A stretch of DNA of 64,000 nucleotides from Flavicella sediminum (GTDB taxonomy: Bacteria; Bacteroidota; Bacteroidia; Flavobacteriales; Flavobacteriaceae). The translations under genes were made by a program, and so were the position numbers. Positions 8,424 through 15,780 of the stretch are shown here, piece by piece (within the stretch, counting starts at the first letter, position 1; every line of letters starts with the position of its first letter). The stretch covers positions 61,843 through 125,842 of the forward strand of contig NZ_VDET01000015.1 of NCBI RefSeq assembly GCF_006381105.1, given 5' to 3'. The notes beneath the pieces are model-generated. The model saw only the letters and a program-made list of their open reading frames with translations, was not told the origin of the DNA and ran no database searches.

Positions 8424-8499
8424 TTTGATTTTAAAGAATAGCCATTTCCTAAAATAAATCCACCAAAATGACTTATTTTCGCAAAACATTTTAGCTAAC

Positions 8500-8515
8500 T
8501 ATTTCACGTGGAAAA
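8500..8515. promoter_or_regulatory. parS-like ParB-binding sequence overlapping the ctaA start
   Basis: TATTTCACGTGGAAAA matches the classical Bacillus-type parS consensus (TGTTTCACGTGAAACA) at 13 of 16 positions, with the CACGTG core intact. A chromosomal parAB pair is in the same window at 55.3-57.0 kb. It covers the GTG start of ctaA. The match is seen directly; function as a centromere site is inference. Confidence 0.4.
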
Positions 8516-9539
8516 ACATTTTAAATCAATCGTAAAGGCAGCACTTATTTCTGTCTATTTAATTTTTTTAGCAGGCTCAATTGTCCGCATGACAGGTTCT
8601 GGAATGGGATGCCCAGACTGGCCTAAATGTTTTGGCTACTATATACCCCCAACAAGTGAAGAGCAAATCAACTGGCAACCTAATACAAGCTACAACAAAG
8701 GGACTATTATCATAAAAAACGAAGCTCTTATTGTTGCAAAAGATAATTTTAGCACACAAAACACTTTTAACGAAAGCCATTGGGAAGCCTACACAAAACA
8801 CGATTACGCTATCTTTAATGTATACCATACTTGGACAGAATACATAAACAGATTGTCTTCTGTTCTTTCTGGATTTGTATTTTTAATCCTACTCGTAGCC
8901 GCCTATAAAAACAGAAAATTACACAAACAAATACTCCTCCTAACCTTTGGAGCGTTTTTCTTAATGCTATTTGAAGCTTGGCTAGGTAAAACAGTTATCG
9001 ACTCTGTATTAAAACCATCTGTAATTACCATACACATGGTGGCCGGCTTATTTATTATCGCATTACTTTTAAAACTCTTGCATCTAATTTCTGACAAAGT
9101 CGCCAAAAACATTTCTTACAATAAAACATTCCATACTCTGCTTATTGTATCGATTCTATTTTCAATTATACAAATTAGTATGGGAACACAGGTTCGACAA
9201 TTTGTAGACGAACAGGTAAAGTTATTTGGTTTTGACAACAAACAGATGAGTTTGTACAACCCTAATTTAAATTTCTATATTCATAGATCTTTTACCGTTG
9301 CTATTGTATTGGTCAACTTTTTTATATTCTACAAAAACGAAACTTTACAATTGAATTTTAAATTGCCTAAATGGATTTTAGGTTTAATTGGACTAGAAGC
9401 ACTTACAGGAATTTTAATGTATTATAGCGATTTCCCGCTAGGAACACAGGCTATACATTTATTATCTGGAGCTTTGCTATTTGGCTTACAGTTTTATTTA
9501 ATACTTCAACACGGAAAATTAAAACAACTAAAAAAATAA
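8508..9539 (+). CDS. ctaA: Heme A synthase (COX15/CtaA family)
   Basis: This inner-membrane enzyme oxidises the C8 methyl of heme O to make heme A for cytochrome oxidase. The 343-residue protein opens with a transmembrane helix ending in GSIVRMTGSGMGCPDWPKCFG, the highly conserved first motif of the family. It has about eight helices and histidine heme ligands such as YHTWTEYINR and IHMVAG in one half and YIHRSFT and IHLLSG in the other. The start is GTG at 8508. An extra loop of about 50 residues between helix 1 and YHTW is polar and periplasmic. The gene is monocistronic, convergent with gldD. Confidence 0.93.
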   Translation: MEKHFKSIVKAALISVYLIFLAGSIVRMTGSGMGCPDWPKCFGYYIPPTSEEQINWQPNTSYNKGTIIIKNEALIVAKDNFSTQNTFNESHWEAYTKHDYAIFNVYHTWTEYINRLSSVLSGFVFLILLVAAYKNRKLHKQILLLTFGAFFLMLFEAWLGKTVIDSVLKPSVITIHMVAGLFIIALLLKLLHLISDKVAKNISYNKTFHTLLIVSILFSIIQISMGTQVRQFVDEQVKLFGFDNKQMSLYNPNLNFYIHRSFTVAIVLVNFFIFYKNETLQLNFKLPKWILGLIGLEALTGILMYYSDFPLGTQAIHLLSGALLFGLQFYLILQHGKLKQLKK

Positions 9540-9548
9540 CCGATCAGA

Positions 9549-10112
9549 TTATTTTTTCCAACTCAGCGTTTCCATTAACTGAACAATATCCTTACGCAAG
9601 TAATGTACCGCAGGTAAAATAGAATCATAATTAGGTTTGGCATAAAAATAAAGCGCACCCGTTAAAAAATTATCGGTAGAATCTGTTGCGTGAAACTGAA
9701 TTTGAGTAGCTGCATTTCCATAAACTTCAAACATTTTTCCATAAACTTTTCGATCCCTGTTTTCAAAAGGCATTGCTTGAATATCATCTGCCTTAATCAT
9801 GTGCTTAAAAGTTAAGTTTTCAGCATCCTTAAACAATTCTCTTAAATTATTTTTTACAGGAGAATAGGTCAACACTAATGTTGCTTTCATATTAGGATAT
9901 TCCACATCAATCCAATTGTTTTTTTTTAAGTGAATTTTTGCACCTGAATTGTAACGAAATTCAAAAGGTAAATTTCCAACCAACATATTATATTGTGCCG
10001 TTCTATAATCTAAACGCAAATAAGAAGCAGGTTTTGGAAGTTGCTCCTCCTTGCAAGAAACAAATAACAGAAGTACCGCAAAGGGTATAAAAAATAATTT
10101 ATGAAACTGCAT
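9549..10112 (-). CDS. gldD: Gliding motility lipoprotein GldD
   Basis: GldD is a lipoprotein needed for flavobacterial gliding and T9SS function. The 187-residue product has a lipoprotein signal ending in FVSC (about residue 20) and conserved blocks typical of GldD: SYLRLDYR, YNMLVGNLPFEFRYN and the C-terminal GALYFYAKPNYDSILPAVHYLRKDI. It overlaps the end of gldE by 14 bp and is last in the mutY-ssb-gldE-gldD operon, a gene order seen in other flavobacteria. Confidence 0.93.
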   Translation of the reverse strand: MQFHKLFFIPFAVLLLFVSCKEEQLPKPASYLRLDYRTAQYNMLVGNLPFEFRYNSGAKIHLKKNNWIDVEYPNMKATLVLTYSPVKNNLRELFKDAENLTFKHMIKADDIQAMPFENRDRKVYGKMFEVYGNAATQIQFHATDSTDNFLTGALYFYAKPNYDSILPAVHYLRKDIVQLMETLSWKK

Positions 10113-11409
10113 TTCCTAATATAGTTACTTTCAATCTTTTCAATCTTTTCCTGTCTACAGACTCTATTGTAAATAAGTAGTTTTCGAAAGTGATCTTTTC
10201 TTGTTTTTTTGGAAACTTACCCGAAATTTCCAAAATAAATCCGGCCAATGTTTCCGACTCTCCTTTTTGCTCTTCAAATTTCGTATCAGAAATATCAAGC
10301 ACTCTGTAAAAATCTTTTAAGGTTGTTTTTCCTTCAAAAATATAATTGAATTGATCTAGTTTTGAATACGACAAATAATCGTTTGCATATTCATCACTAA
10401 TATCTCCCACAATTTCTTCTATAACATCTTCTAAAGTCACCAAACCACTAGTTCCTCCATATTCATCTACCACAATCGCTAAATGGTTCTTTTTCTCTTG
10501 AAAGTCGACTAATAAATCATCTAGCTTTTTATTTTCAGGAACAAAATAAGGAGCACGAATTAGCGTTTGCCAATTAAATTCCTTCTTTGTGATATGTGGC
10601 AATAAATCTTTTGCATAAAGCACTCCAATTATTTCATCAATATTTTCGTGATACACAGGATTTCTAGAATAGCCATTTTCTACAATTTTATCCAAAACAC
10701 CTAAAAAAGGCTCATCATCAGCAATTGCAAACACATCTATTCGAGGTTTCATTACCTGTACCGTTTCTGTATTTCCAAAAGCGACAATTCCTTCTAAAAT
10801 ATTCTTTTCATCTTTTGTGGTAGCCGCGTCTGAAGTCAACTCAAAAGCTTGCGACAATCTTTCAACAGAAAAACCGCTGTTCTTTTTCCCTAGCCTATTC
10901 TCAACAATACCTGTAAGTCCTGTTAAAAGTGAACTTAGCGGAGCCAAAAGATGACTCAACAACAATATTGCTCTGGACATGTTTTTAGAAAACGCGTCGG
11001 CATTTCTAGTGGCATACACCTTCGGTAATACTTCGCCAAACAATAAAATTAAAAAGGTAATTAAAACAACCTCAATTAAAAATCGAATGTTCTCAGAAAT
11101 ATCCGCTAAAAAAACGGTTCCCAAGGAAGCAAAAAGCAAAACAATTAAAATATTGATAAAATTATTCGCAATTAATATAGTGGCTAATAATTTTTTAGGT
11201 CGGTCTAATAAATCAATAACAATATTTCCTTTGACGCTATTCGATTTTCCAATTTCTTCCAAATTAGTTTTAGTCAATGAAAAAAAGGCAACTTCAGCAC
11301 CGGATACTAAGGCTGAAGATATTAAAAGACCTATTAAGGCAAGCGCCTGTATAACGACATAAATATCGATTGAAGAAGAAGTTAAAGTACTAATGGGTTC
11401 TGGATCCAA
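10099..11409 (-). CDS. gldE: Gliding motility-associated protein GldE (CNNM/CBS/CorC-type)
   Basis: The 436-residue membrane protein has an N-terminal CNNM (DUF21) domain with about four helices (residues 15-190), a CBS pair with VMKPRIDVFAI and NHLAIVVDEYGGTSGLVTLED (about 205-340), and a C-terminal CorC/HlyC domain. The domain set is that of magnesium/cobalt-efflux-related proteins. In flavobacteria the version coupled to gldD is named GldE and supports gliding. A 14-bp overlap with gldD indicates translational coupling. Ion transport is possible but not shown by the sequence. Confidence 0.92.
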   Translation of the reverse strand: MDPEPISTLTSSSIDIYVVIQALALIGLLISSALVSGAEVAFFSLTKTNLEEIGKSNSVKGNIVIDLLDRPKKLLATILIANNFINILIVLLFASLGTVFLADISENIRFLIEVVLITFLILLFGEVLPKVYATRNADAFSKNMSRAILLLSHLLAPLSSLLTGLTGIVENRLGKKNSGFSVERLSQAFELTSDAATTKDEKNILEGIVAFGNTETVQVMKPRIDVFAIADDEPFLGVLDKIVENGYSRNPVYHENIDEIIGVLYAKDLLPHITKKEFNWQTLIRAPYFVPENKKLDDLLVDFQEKKNHLAIVVDEYGGTSGLVTLEDVIEEIVGDISDEYANDYLSYSKLDQFNYIFEGKTTLKDFYRVLDISDTKFEEQKGESETLAGFILEISGKFPKKQEKITFENYLFTIESVDRKRLKRLKVTILGNAVS

Positions 11410-11421
11410 TTATAATATTTT

Positions 11422-11835
11422 TTAAAATGGCAAATCGTCATCCATAATTTGAGACGAAATATCTATTTGTTTATTTGTAGCTTGTGAATTGACATCTAGT
11501 TCTGATGTCGACAAAAAGGTCATATCTACCACATGAATTTCGGTAGCATATCTTTTAGCGCCATCTTGTTCCCACTGCCTAGTTTTTATTTTGCCTTCGC
11601 AATAAACCTTATCACCTTTCTTAAGGTATTTTTCACAAATTTCAGCTAACTTATTTTTTACAACAATATTATGCCATTCGGTAGAGGTAACTTTTTTCCC
11701 CGTTTGCTTATTTGTATACGAATCATTTGTAGCAATAGGAAAACGACCTATACTTCCACCACCTTCAAAATAGTGAACTTTTACTGCATCACCTAAATGA
11801 CCAATCAGCATCACTTTATTTAACGTACCTGCCAT
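11422..11835 (-). CDS. ssb: Single-stranded DNA-binding protein
   Basis: The 137-residue protein has the SSB OB-fold: MAGTLNKVMLIGHLGDAV at the start, then a TEWHNIVVKNKLAEICEKYLKKG stretch and EGKIKTRQWEQDG. The tail ends in the acidic MDDDLPF, the conserved hexapeptide-type tip that docks replication and repair partners. It lies in the mutY-ssb-gldE-gldD run with 53 bp to mutY and 12 bp to gldE. Confidence 0.96.
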   Translation of the reverse strand: MAGTLNKVMLIGHLGDAVKVHYFEGGGSIGRFPIATNDSYTNKQTGKKVTSTEWHNIVVKNKLAEICEKYLKKGDKVYCEGKIKTRQWEQDGAKRYATEIHVVDMTFLSTSELDVNSQATNKQIDISSQIMDDDLPF

Positions 11836-11888
11836 AACATTTTATATGCCCCAAAAATAAAGAAATTTTGACACATTTGGGTTCAAAA

Positions 11889-12965
11889 TTAGCTTTCTAG
11901 TAGAGATTCTTCTTTTTTTTCATGATTCGAATAAAATTCCTCTAAAAATTTATGAATAATTCTAGGAACCGCAAATTTATGCACCGTTTTCCAACAAATC
12001 AATTCCTCATTCTGAAAATCGCCATTAACCACCCAAAATTTAACAAACAAATGCTGGTGCGATAATTTGTGCACCCATACTTTTGGATTGTATAATTTCA
12101 AACTCAAATTACTACCTTTAGTCAAGGACAAATACTCAGAATTTTCAATCAATTCATTTGCCTCTATTTCACTATTTGTTTCTATCAACGGAAATTGAAA
12201 TAAATTTTCCCAAATTCCTTTCCCTATTCGCTGCTCTAAAACAGTTTTCCCATCTGCAGAATTCAATACAACAAAATTAAAATATCGATTTCTAATTTTT
12301 ATTTTCTTCTCTTTAAAAGGAAGCTCCGTTATTTTGTTAGAAGCATAAGCGATACATATATCATTTAAAGGACAGGTTTCACAAAGCGGGTTGGCCGGCT
12401 TGCACTGCAAAGAACCAAAGTCCATTAGTGCTTGATTGTAATTTCCTGGAGTTTTAGCAGGCAACAATTCCTGAGCCAATTCTTTAAATTGCTTGATTCC
12501 TTTGGATGAATTTATAGCCGTACTAATTCCAAAGCAACGAGACAAAACCCGATATACATTTCCGTCAACCACAGCCACTTCTTCATTATAACAAATGGAA
12601 GCTACGGCAGAAGCTGTATAATCTCCTACTCCTTTTAAAGCCAATAACTCTTTGTAAGATTTAGGAAAAACCCCCTTTAAATCGGAAACTATATACTTTG
12701 CTGAGAAATGCAAATTTCTTGCACGTGAGTAATAACCAAGCCCTTGCCATAATTTTAGCACTTCTTCTTCGGGCGCATTTGCTAAGTCGTTTACGGTTGG
12801 AAATGCCTCTAAAAACTTAAAATAATAAGACATACCTTGCGCTACTCGCGTTTGTTGTAATATAATTTCTGACAACCACACTTGATAAGCCTCCTTGTTT
12901 TTTCGCCAAGGCAAGTCACGCTTATTTCCTAAATACCACAATTCTAACCGATTACAAAACTCCAT
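11889..12965 (-). CDS. mutY: A/G-specific adenine glycosylase MutY
   Basis: MutY removes adenine paired with 8-oxoguanine. The 358-residue protein shows LPWRKNKEAYQVWLSEIILQ with the catalytic glutamate near residue 38, the helix-hairpin-helix LKGVGDYTASAVASI with the catalytic aspartate in VVDGNVYRVL, and the [4Fe-4S] ligands C-x6-C-x2-C-x5-C in CKPANPLCETCPLNDIC. The C-terminal third is the NUDIX-like 8-oxoG recognition domain. It heads the operon with ssb, gldE and gldD and is divergent from the HU gene. Confidence 0.96.
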   Translation of the reverse strand: MEFCNRLELWYLGNKRDLPWRKNKEAYQVWLSEIILQQTRVAQGMSYYFKFLEAFPTVNDLANAPEEEVLKLWQGLGYYSRARNLHFSAKYIVSDLKGVFPKSYKELLALKGVGDYTASAVASICYNEEVAVVDGNVYRVLSRCFGISTAINSSKGIKQFKELAQELLPAKTPGNYNQALMDFGSLQCKPANPLCETCPLNDICIAYASNKITELPFKEKKIKIRNRYFNFVVLNSADGKTVLEQRIGKGIWENLFQFPLIETNSEIEANELIENSEYLSLTKGSNLSLKLYNPKVWVHKLSHQHLFVKFWVVNGDFQNEELICWKTVHKFAVPRIIHKFLEEFYSNHEKKEESLLES

Positions 12966-13028
12966 TCTCTATTTTTAGCTTTGCAATAATACATTATTTA
13001 TTCCTTTAAATTTTAATGATTTAGCTTT

Positions 13029-13057
13029 TTGAAATTGAATTATTGTCATATATTTGC
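13029..13057 (+). promoter_or_regulatory. Bacteroidota-type promoter for the HU gene
   Basis: TTG at 13029-13031, 17 bases, then TATATTTGC at 13049-13057 fit the -33/-7 consensus. The predicted transcript would start about 35 bases before the HU ATG at 13100. Confidence 0.65.
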
Positions 13058-13099
13058 AGCCTGAATTTTTTTATAAAACACAACAGAAAATAGAATAAA

Positions 13100-13390
13100 A
13101 TGACAAAAGCGGATATTGTATCAAGTATTTCAGACAAGTCGGGTATTGAGAAAGCAGATGTATTAGCAACTGTAGAAGCATTCATGAGTGAAGTTAAGGA
13201 TGCTTTGGAAAAGGGAGATAATGTATACTTAAGAGGTTTTGGTAGTTTTATTATCAAGACTAGAGCAGAAAAAACTGGAAGAAACATTTCAAAAAACACT
13301 ACTATTAAGATTCCTGCTCATAACATTCCAGCTTTTAAACCGGCTAAAACATTTTCAGAAGGAGTAAAAAACAACGTATTAGTAAAATAA
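13100..13390 (+). CDS. hup: HU-family DNA-binding protein
   Basis: The 96-residue basic protein has the HU/IHF fold: MTKADIVSSISDKSGIEKAD at the N-terminus, then VYLRGFGSFIIKTRAEKTGR leading into the DNA-binding arm and the PAHNIPAFKPAKTF segment with the intercalating proline. It is followed at 57 bp by a gene for a tiny basic protein and then by rng, probably one promoter with partial termination in between. The exact paralogue (HU or IHF-like) cannot be told. Confidence 0.93.
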   Translation: MTKADIVSSISDKSGIEKADVLATVEAFMSEVKDALEKGDNVYLRGFGSFIIKTRAEKTGRNISKNTTIKIPAHNIPAFKPAKTFSEGVKNNVLVK

Positions 13391-13447
13391 TAACTAATAA
13401 AATTATTAACCAAATCTGAATTCTCAGATTTATAAAACAGTACAATT

Positions 13448-13537
13448 ATGCCAAGTGGTAAAAAAAGAAAGAGAGCAAAAATCTCTACGCACAAAAGAAA
13501 GAAAAGAGCAAGAGCTAACAGACACAAGAAAAAGTAA
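13448..13537 (+). CDS. 29-residue basic protein, mS38/bS22 (AURKAIP1/COX24)-like ribosomal candidate
   Basis: A short frame encodes MPSGKKRKRAKISTHKRKKR followed by ARANRHKKK, a 29-residue protein that is more than half lysine, arginine and histidine. The pattern of a basic cluster, one hydrophobic, HK, then KKR and RxNR resembles the C-terminal motif of mitochondrial mS38 (AURKAIP1/COX24) and actinobacterial bS22, from memory of those motifs. A terminator stem begins within its stop codon, as expected for a real, highly expressed small gene. It lies between the HU gene and rng. That it is translated is strongly suggested by the tight layout. That it is a ribosomal protein is inference. Confidence 0.75.
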   Translation: MPSGKKRKRAKISTHKRKKRARANRHKKK

Positions 13538-13556
13538 GGGTTCCTTACTTTTTTTT
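13534..13556 (+). terminator. Rho-independent terminator after the 29-codon gene
   Basis: GTAAGG pairs with CCTTAC over a three-base loop and is followed by eight T residues. The upstream arm includes the stop codon of the small gene. Confidence 0.8.
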
Positions 13557-13586
13557 GCTGTTTAACAGCACACGTTCATTGAAATT

Positions 13587-13626
13587 GAAACTTTATGAAA
13601 TTAAAGTTTCTTTGGGTATTATACCC
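13587..13626 (+). promoter_or_regulatory. Two adjacent hairpins in the rng leader
   Basis: GAAACTTTA (13587-13595) pairs with TAAAGTTTC (13602-13610). Immediately after it GGGTAT (13614-13619) can pair with ATACCC (13621-13626). Both lie in the 150-base leader of rng. RNase E/G genes in other bacteria are controlled by cleavage of structured leaders, so an autoregulatory element is plausible. The pairing is seen; the role is inferred. Confidence 0.45.
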
Positions 13627-13687
13627 TGTATTAAATTTAATCCATCTATGTAAGGATTGTATTCTTATGTAGTTAAAACTATTCGGA

Positions 13688-15214
13688 ATGAAACTAGAAT
13701 TGATTATCCGTTCAAATTCATCTGATATTGATTTTGCTCTACTAAAAGATGGTAAACTTATTGAATTTAATAACGAAACAAACAATAATAAATTTTCTGT
13801 TGGCGACATATTTTTAGCCAAAACAGGAAAAATATTAACAGGTCTAAATGCATCATTTGTAAATGTAGGTTATCCAAAAGACGGATTTTTACATTACCAC
13901 GATTTAGGCCCACAAGTTCAATCGTTAAATAAATTCATTAAAAAAGTAAGCACAGGTAAATACAAAGATTACACTTTAAAAAACTTCCAATTTGAAAAAG
14001 ACATTGACAAAAATGGAAGTATCGATCAAGTTCTTAAAACAAAACAAAACGTATTAGTTCAAATTGTAAAAGAACCCATATCTACAAAAGGCCCTAGAAT
14101 CAGTTCAGAGATTTCTATTGCTGGTAGGTATTTAGTACTCGTCCCTTTTTCTAAACGAGTATCTGTTTCTCAAAAAATAGCAGACCCTAAAGAAAAGGAA
14201 CGCCTTAAGCGATTGGCAAAAAGCATTAAACCAGCTGGGTTTGGTGTTATTTTAAGAACCGTTGCACAAGGAAAAAAAGTAGCCGAATTAGACAAAGATT
14301 TACAAAACTCATTAGAACGTTGGAAAAAAATGTGTGGGCAAATAGCCAATACAGAAACGCCAACAAAGGTTTTAAGCGAGCTAAACAGGGCATCTTCTAT
14401 ATTAAGAGATGTTCTTAATGATTCTTTTACTAGTATTGTTACAAATGATGAAACATTATTCCAAGAGATTAATGACTATTTACTGGAGATTTATCCAGAA
14501 AAGCAATCTATATTGAAATTACACAACCCAAAAACGCCTATTTTTGAAAAATATGGTATTGAAAGACAAATAAAATCAGCTTTTGGGAAAACAGTTTCCA
14601 TGAATAAAGGTGCTTATTTAGTTATTGAACACACGGAAGCATTACATGTTATTGATGTAAATAGTGGAAATAGATCTAACAAAGCCAATTCGCAAGAAGA
14701 AAATGCTTTGGAAGTAAATATTATTGCCGCTACTGAAATAGCAAGACAGTTGCGTTTAAGAGACATGGGTGGAATAATAGTTGTTGATTTTATCGATTTA
14801 CATTCTAATGAAAATCGTCAAAAATTATACGACCATCTAAAAGCCGAAATGTCGTTAGACAGAACAAAACATAAAATATTACCTCCTAGTAAATTTGGAC
14901 TTGTACAAATAACTAGACAGAGAGTTCGTTCAGAAATGAACATTAAAACACAAGAGCCGAACCCTAATATAAATGGTGAAGTAGAAGCTCCTATTGTTTT
15001 AATAGAAAAATTACAAGTAGAATTAGATCGAATTATCGCAAATAAAGACAATTCAAAAACGATTGCATTACATGTACATCCGTTTGTTGCTTCGTATTTG
15101 CAAAAAGGAATTATTTCTGAACAAATAAAATGGTTCTTTAAATATAAAAAGTGGATTAAAGTATTACCAAGAGATGCTTACCAATATTTACAATATCGCT
15201 TTGAATTCAGATAA
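13688..15214 (+). CDS. rng: Ribonuclease E/G family endoribonuclease
   Basis: The 508-residue protein is of RNase G length. It has an N-terminal S1-like domain (VGDIFLAKTGKILTGLNASFVNVGYPKDGFLHYHD, residues 38-72), GRYLVLVPFSKRVSVSQKI, and the catalytic DNase-I-like region with VIDVNSGNR (about residue 323) and GGIIVVDFIDLH, which holds the two metal-binding aspartates. It acts in RNA decay and 16S rRNA 5' end maturation in the cytoplasm. There is no C-terminal degradosome scaffold and no zinc-link pair (T..Q..R..V replaces the CPxC-type link in the ITRQRVRSE region). Its leader is long and structured. Confidence 0.93.
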   Translation: MKLELIIRSNSSDIDFALLKDGKLIEFNNETNNNKFSVGDIFLAKTGKILTGLNASFVNVGYPKDGFLHYHDLGPQVQSLNKFIKKVSTGKYKDYTLKNFQFEKDIDKNGSIDQVLKTKQNVLVQIVKEPISTKGPRISSEISIAGRYLVLVPFSKRVSVSQKIADPKEKERLKRLAKSIKPAGFGVILRTVAQGKKVAELDKDLQNSLERWKKMCGQIANTETPTKVLSELNRASSILRDVLNDSFTSIVTNDETLFQEINDYLLEIYPEKQSILKLHNPKTPIFEKYGIERQIKSAFGKTVSMNKGAYLVIEHTEALHVIDVNSGNRSNKANSQEENALEVNIIAATEIARQLRLRDMGGIIVVDFIDLHSNENRQKLYDHLKAEMSLDRTKHKILPPSKFGLVQITRQRVRSEMNIKTQEPNPNINGEVEAPIVLIEKLQVELDRIIANKDNSKTIALHVHPFVASYLQKGIISEQIKWFFKYKKWIKVLPRDAYQYLQYRFEFR

Positions 15215-15243
15215 CGTAAGTATTAGCAAAAAACATATCTAAA

Positions 15244-15276
15244 AAAAGCGCCCTATCAATTTGATAGGGCGCTTTT
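15244..15276. terminator. Bidirectional rho-independent terminator between rng and the MORN-like gene
   Basis: AAAAGCGCCCTATCAA (15244-15259) and TTGATAGGGCGCTTTT (15261-15276) form a nearly perfect 33-base palindrome with A and T runs on both sides. It can serve rng on the plus strand and the convergent gene on the minus strand. Confidence 0.9.
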
Positions 15277-15296
15277 CTTGTTTAAGGTAGTAACTC

Positions 15297-15671
15297 TTAG
15301 TTATCAGCAATAACACTAGCTCCACCTTTCCATTCGTTTACACTTGCAATTCTTGAAGCTTCATAATCAACTTCTAACAAAGTTTCTCCTTTCCAAACAA
15401 ACCACTTTCCTACTTTAGCACCTTTGTAATAATGTGCAATCGTAGTTTTTTTACCTTGCTTGTTAAACTGAATCCATTTTCCAGTTAATTTCTTTTCTGC
15501 ATCGTAAAAACCTTGTTCTCGTACTTCTCCAGTACTGTAAAACTTAGTCACTTTCACCAAGTTTCCTTCTTTTTCATACTTTGGTGTATTTACTTTATTA
15601 TTAGCAGTTATATCTTGAGCGTTTAAAACAAATGCGGTCATCACGAAGACAATCATCAATAGCTTTTTCAT
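15297..15671 (-). CDS. Secreted MORN-variant (YwqK-like) repeat protein
   Basis: The 124-residue product has a signal peptide (residues 1-18, ending LNAQ) and a mature part of three short beta-hairpin repeats: KVTKFYSTGEVREQGFY, KLTGKWIQFNKQGKKT and KVGKWFVWKGETLLEVDY. These match the MORN-variant repeat seen in YwqK-type antitoxin-related proteins. In flavobacteria similar short secreted proteins are common and uncharacterised. No toxin gene is adjacent, so a toxin-antitoxin role is not supported. It is a single gene with its own leader and ends at a bidirectional terminator. Confidence 0.8.
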   Translation of the reverse strand: MKKLLMIVFVMTAFVLNAQDITANNKVNTPKYEKEGNLVKVTKFYSTGEVREQGFYDAEKKLTGKWIQFNKQGKKTTIAHYYKGAKVGKWFVWKGETLLEVDYEASRIASVNEWKGGASVIADN

Positions 15672-15780
15672 AATATTGGGGGTTTTAAGATTAATAGATA
15701 CACAAACTTAAAAGTTATTTTACATTTAACCAACAATTTGGTAACATTAAATTAACATTGAAGCAAAACTTAACATTGGA

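Noticed and set aside
15297..15671. Antitoxin of a toxin-antitoxin pair (YwqK-like name)
   Set aside because: The protein has a signal peptide and no toxin gene lies on either side.
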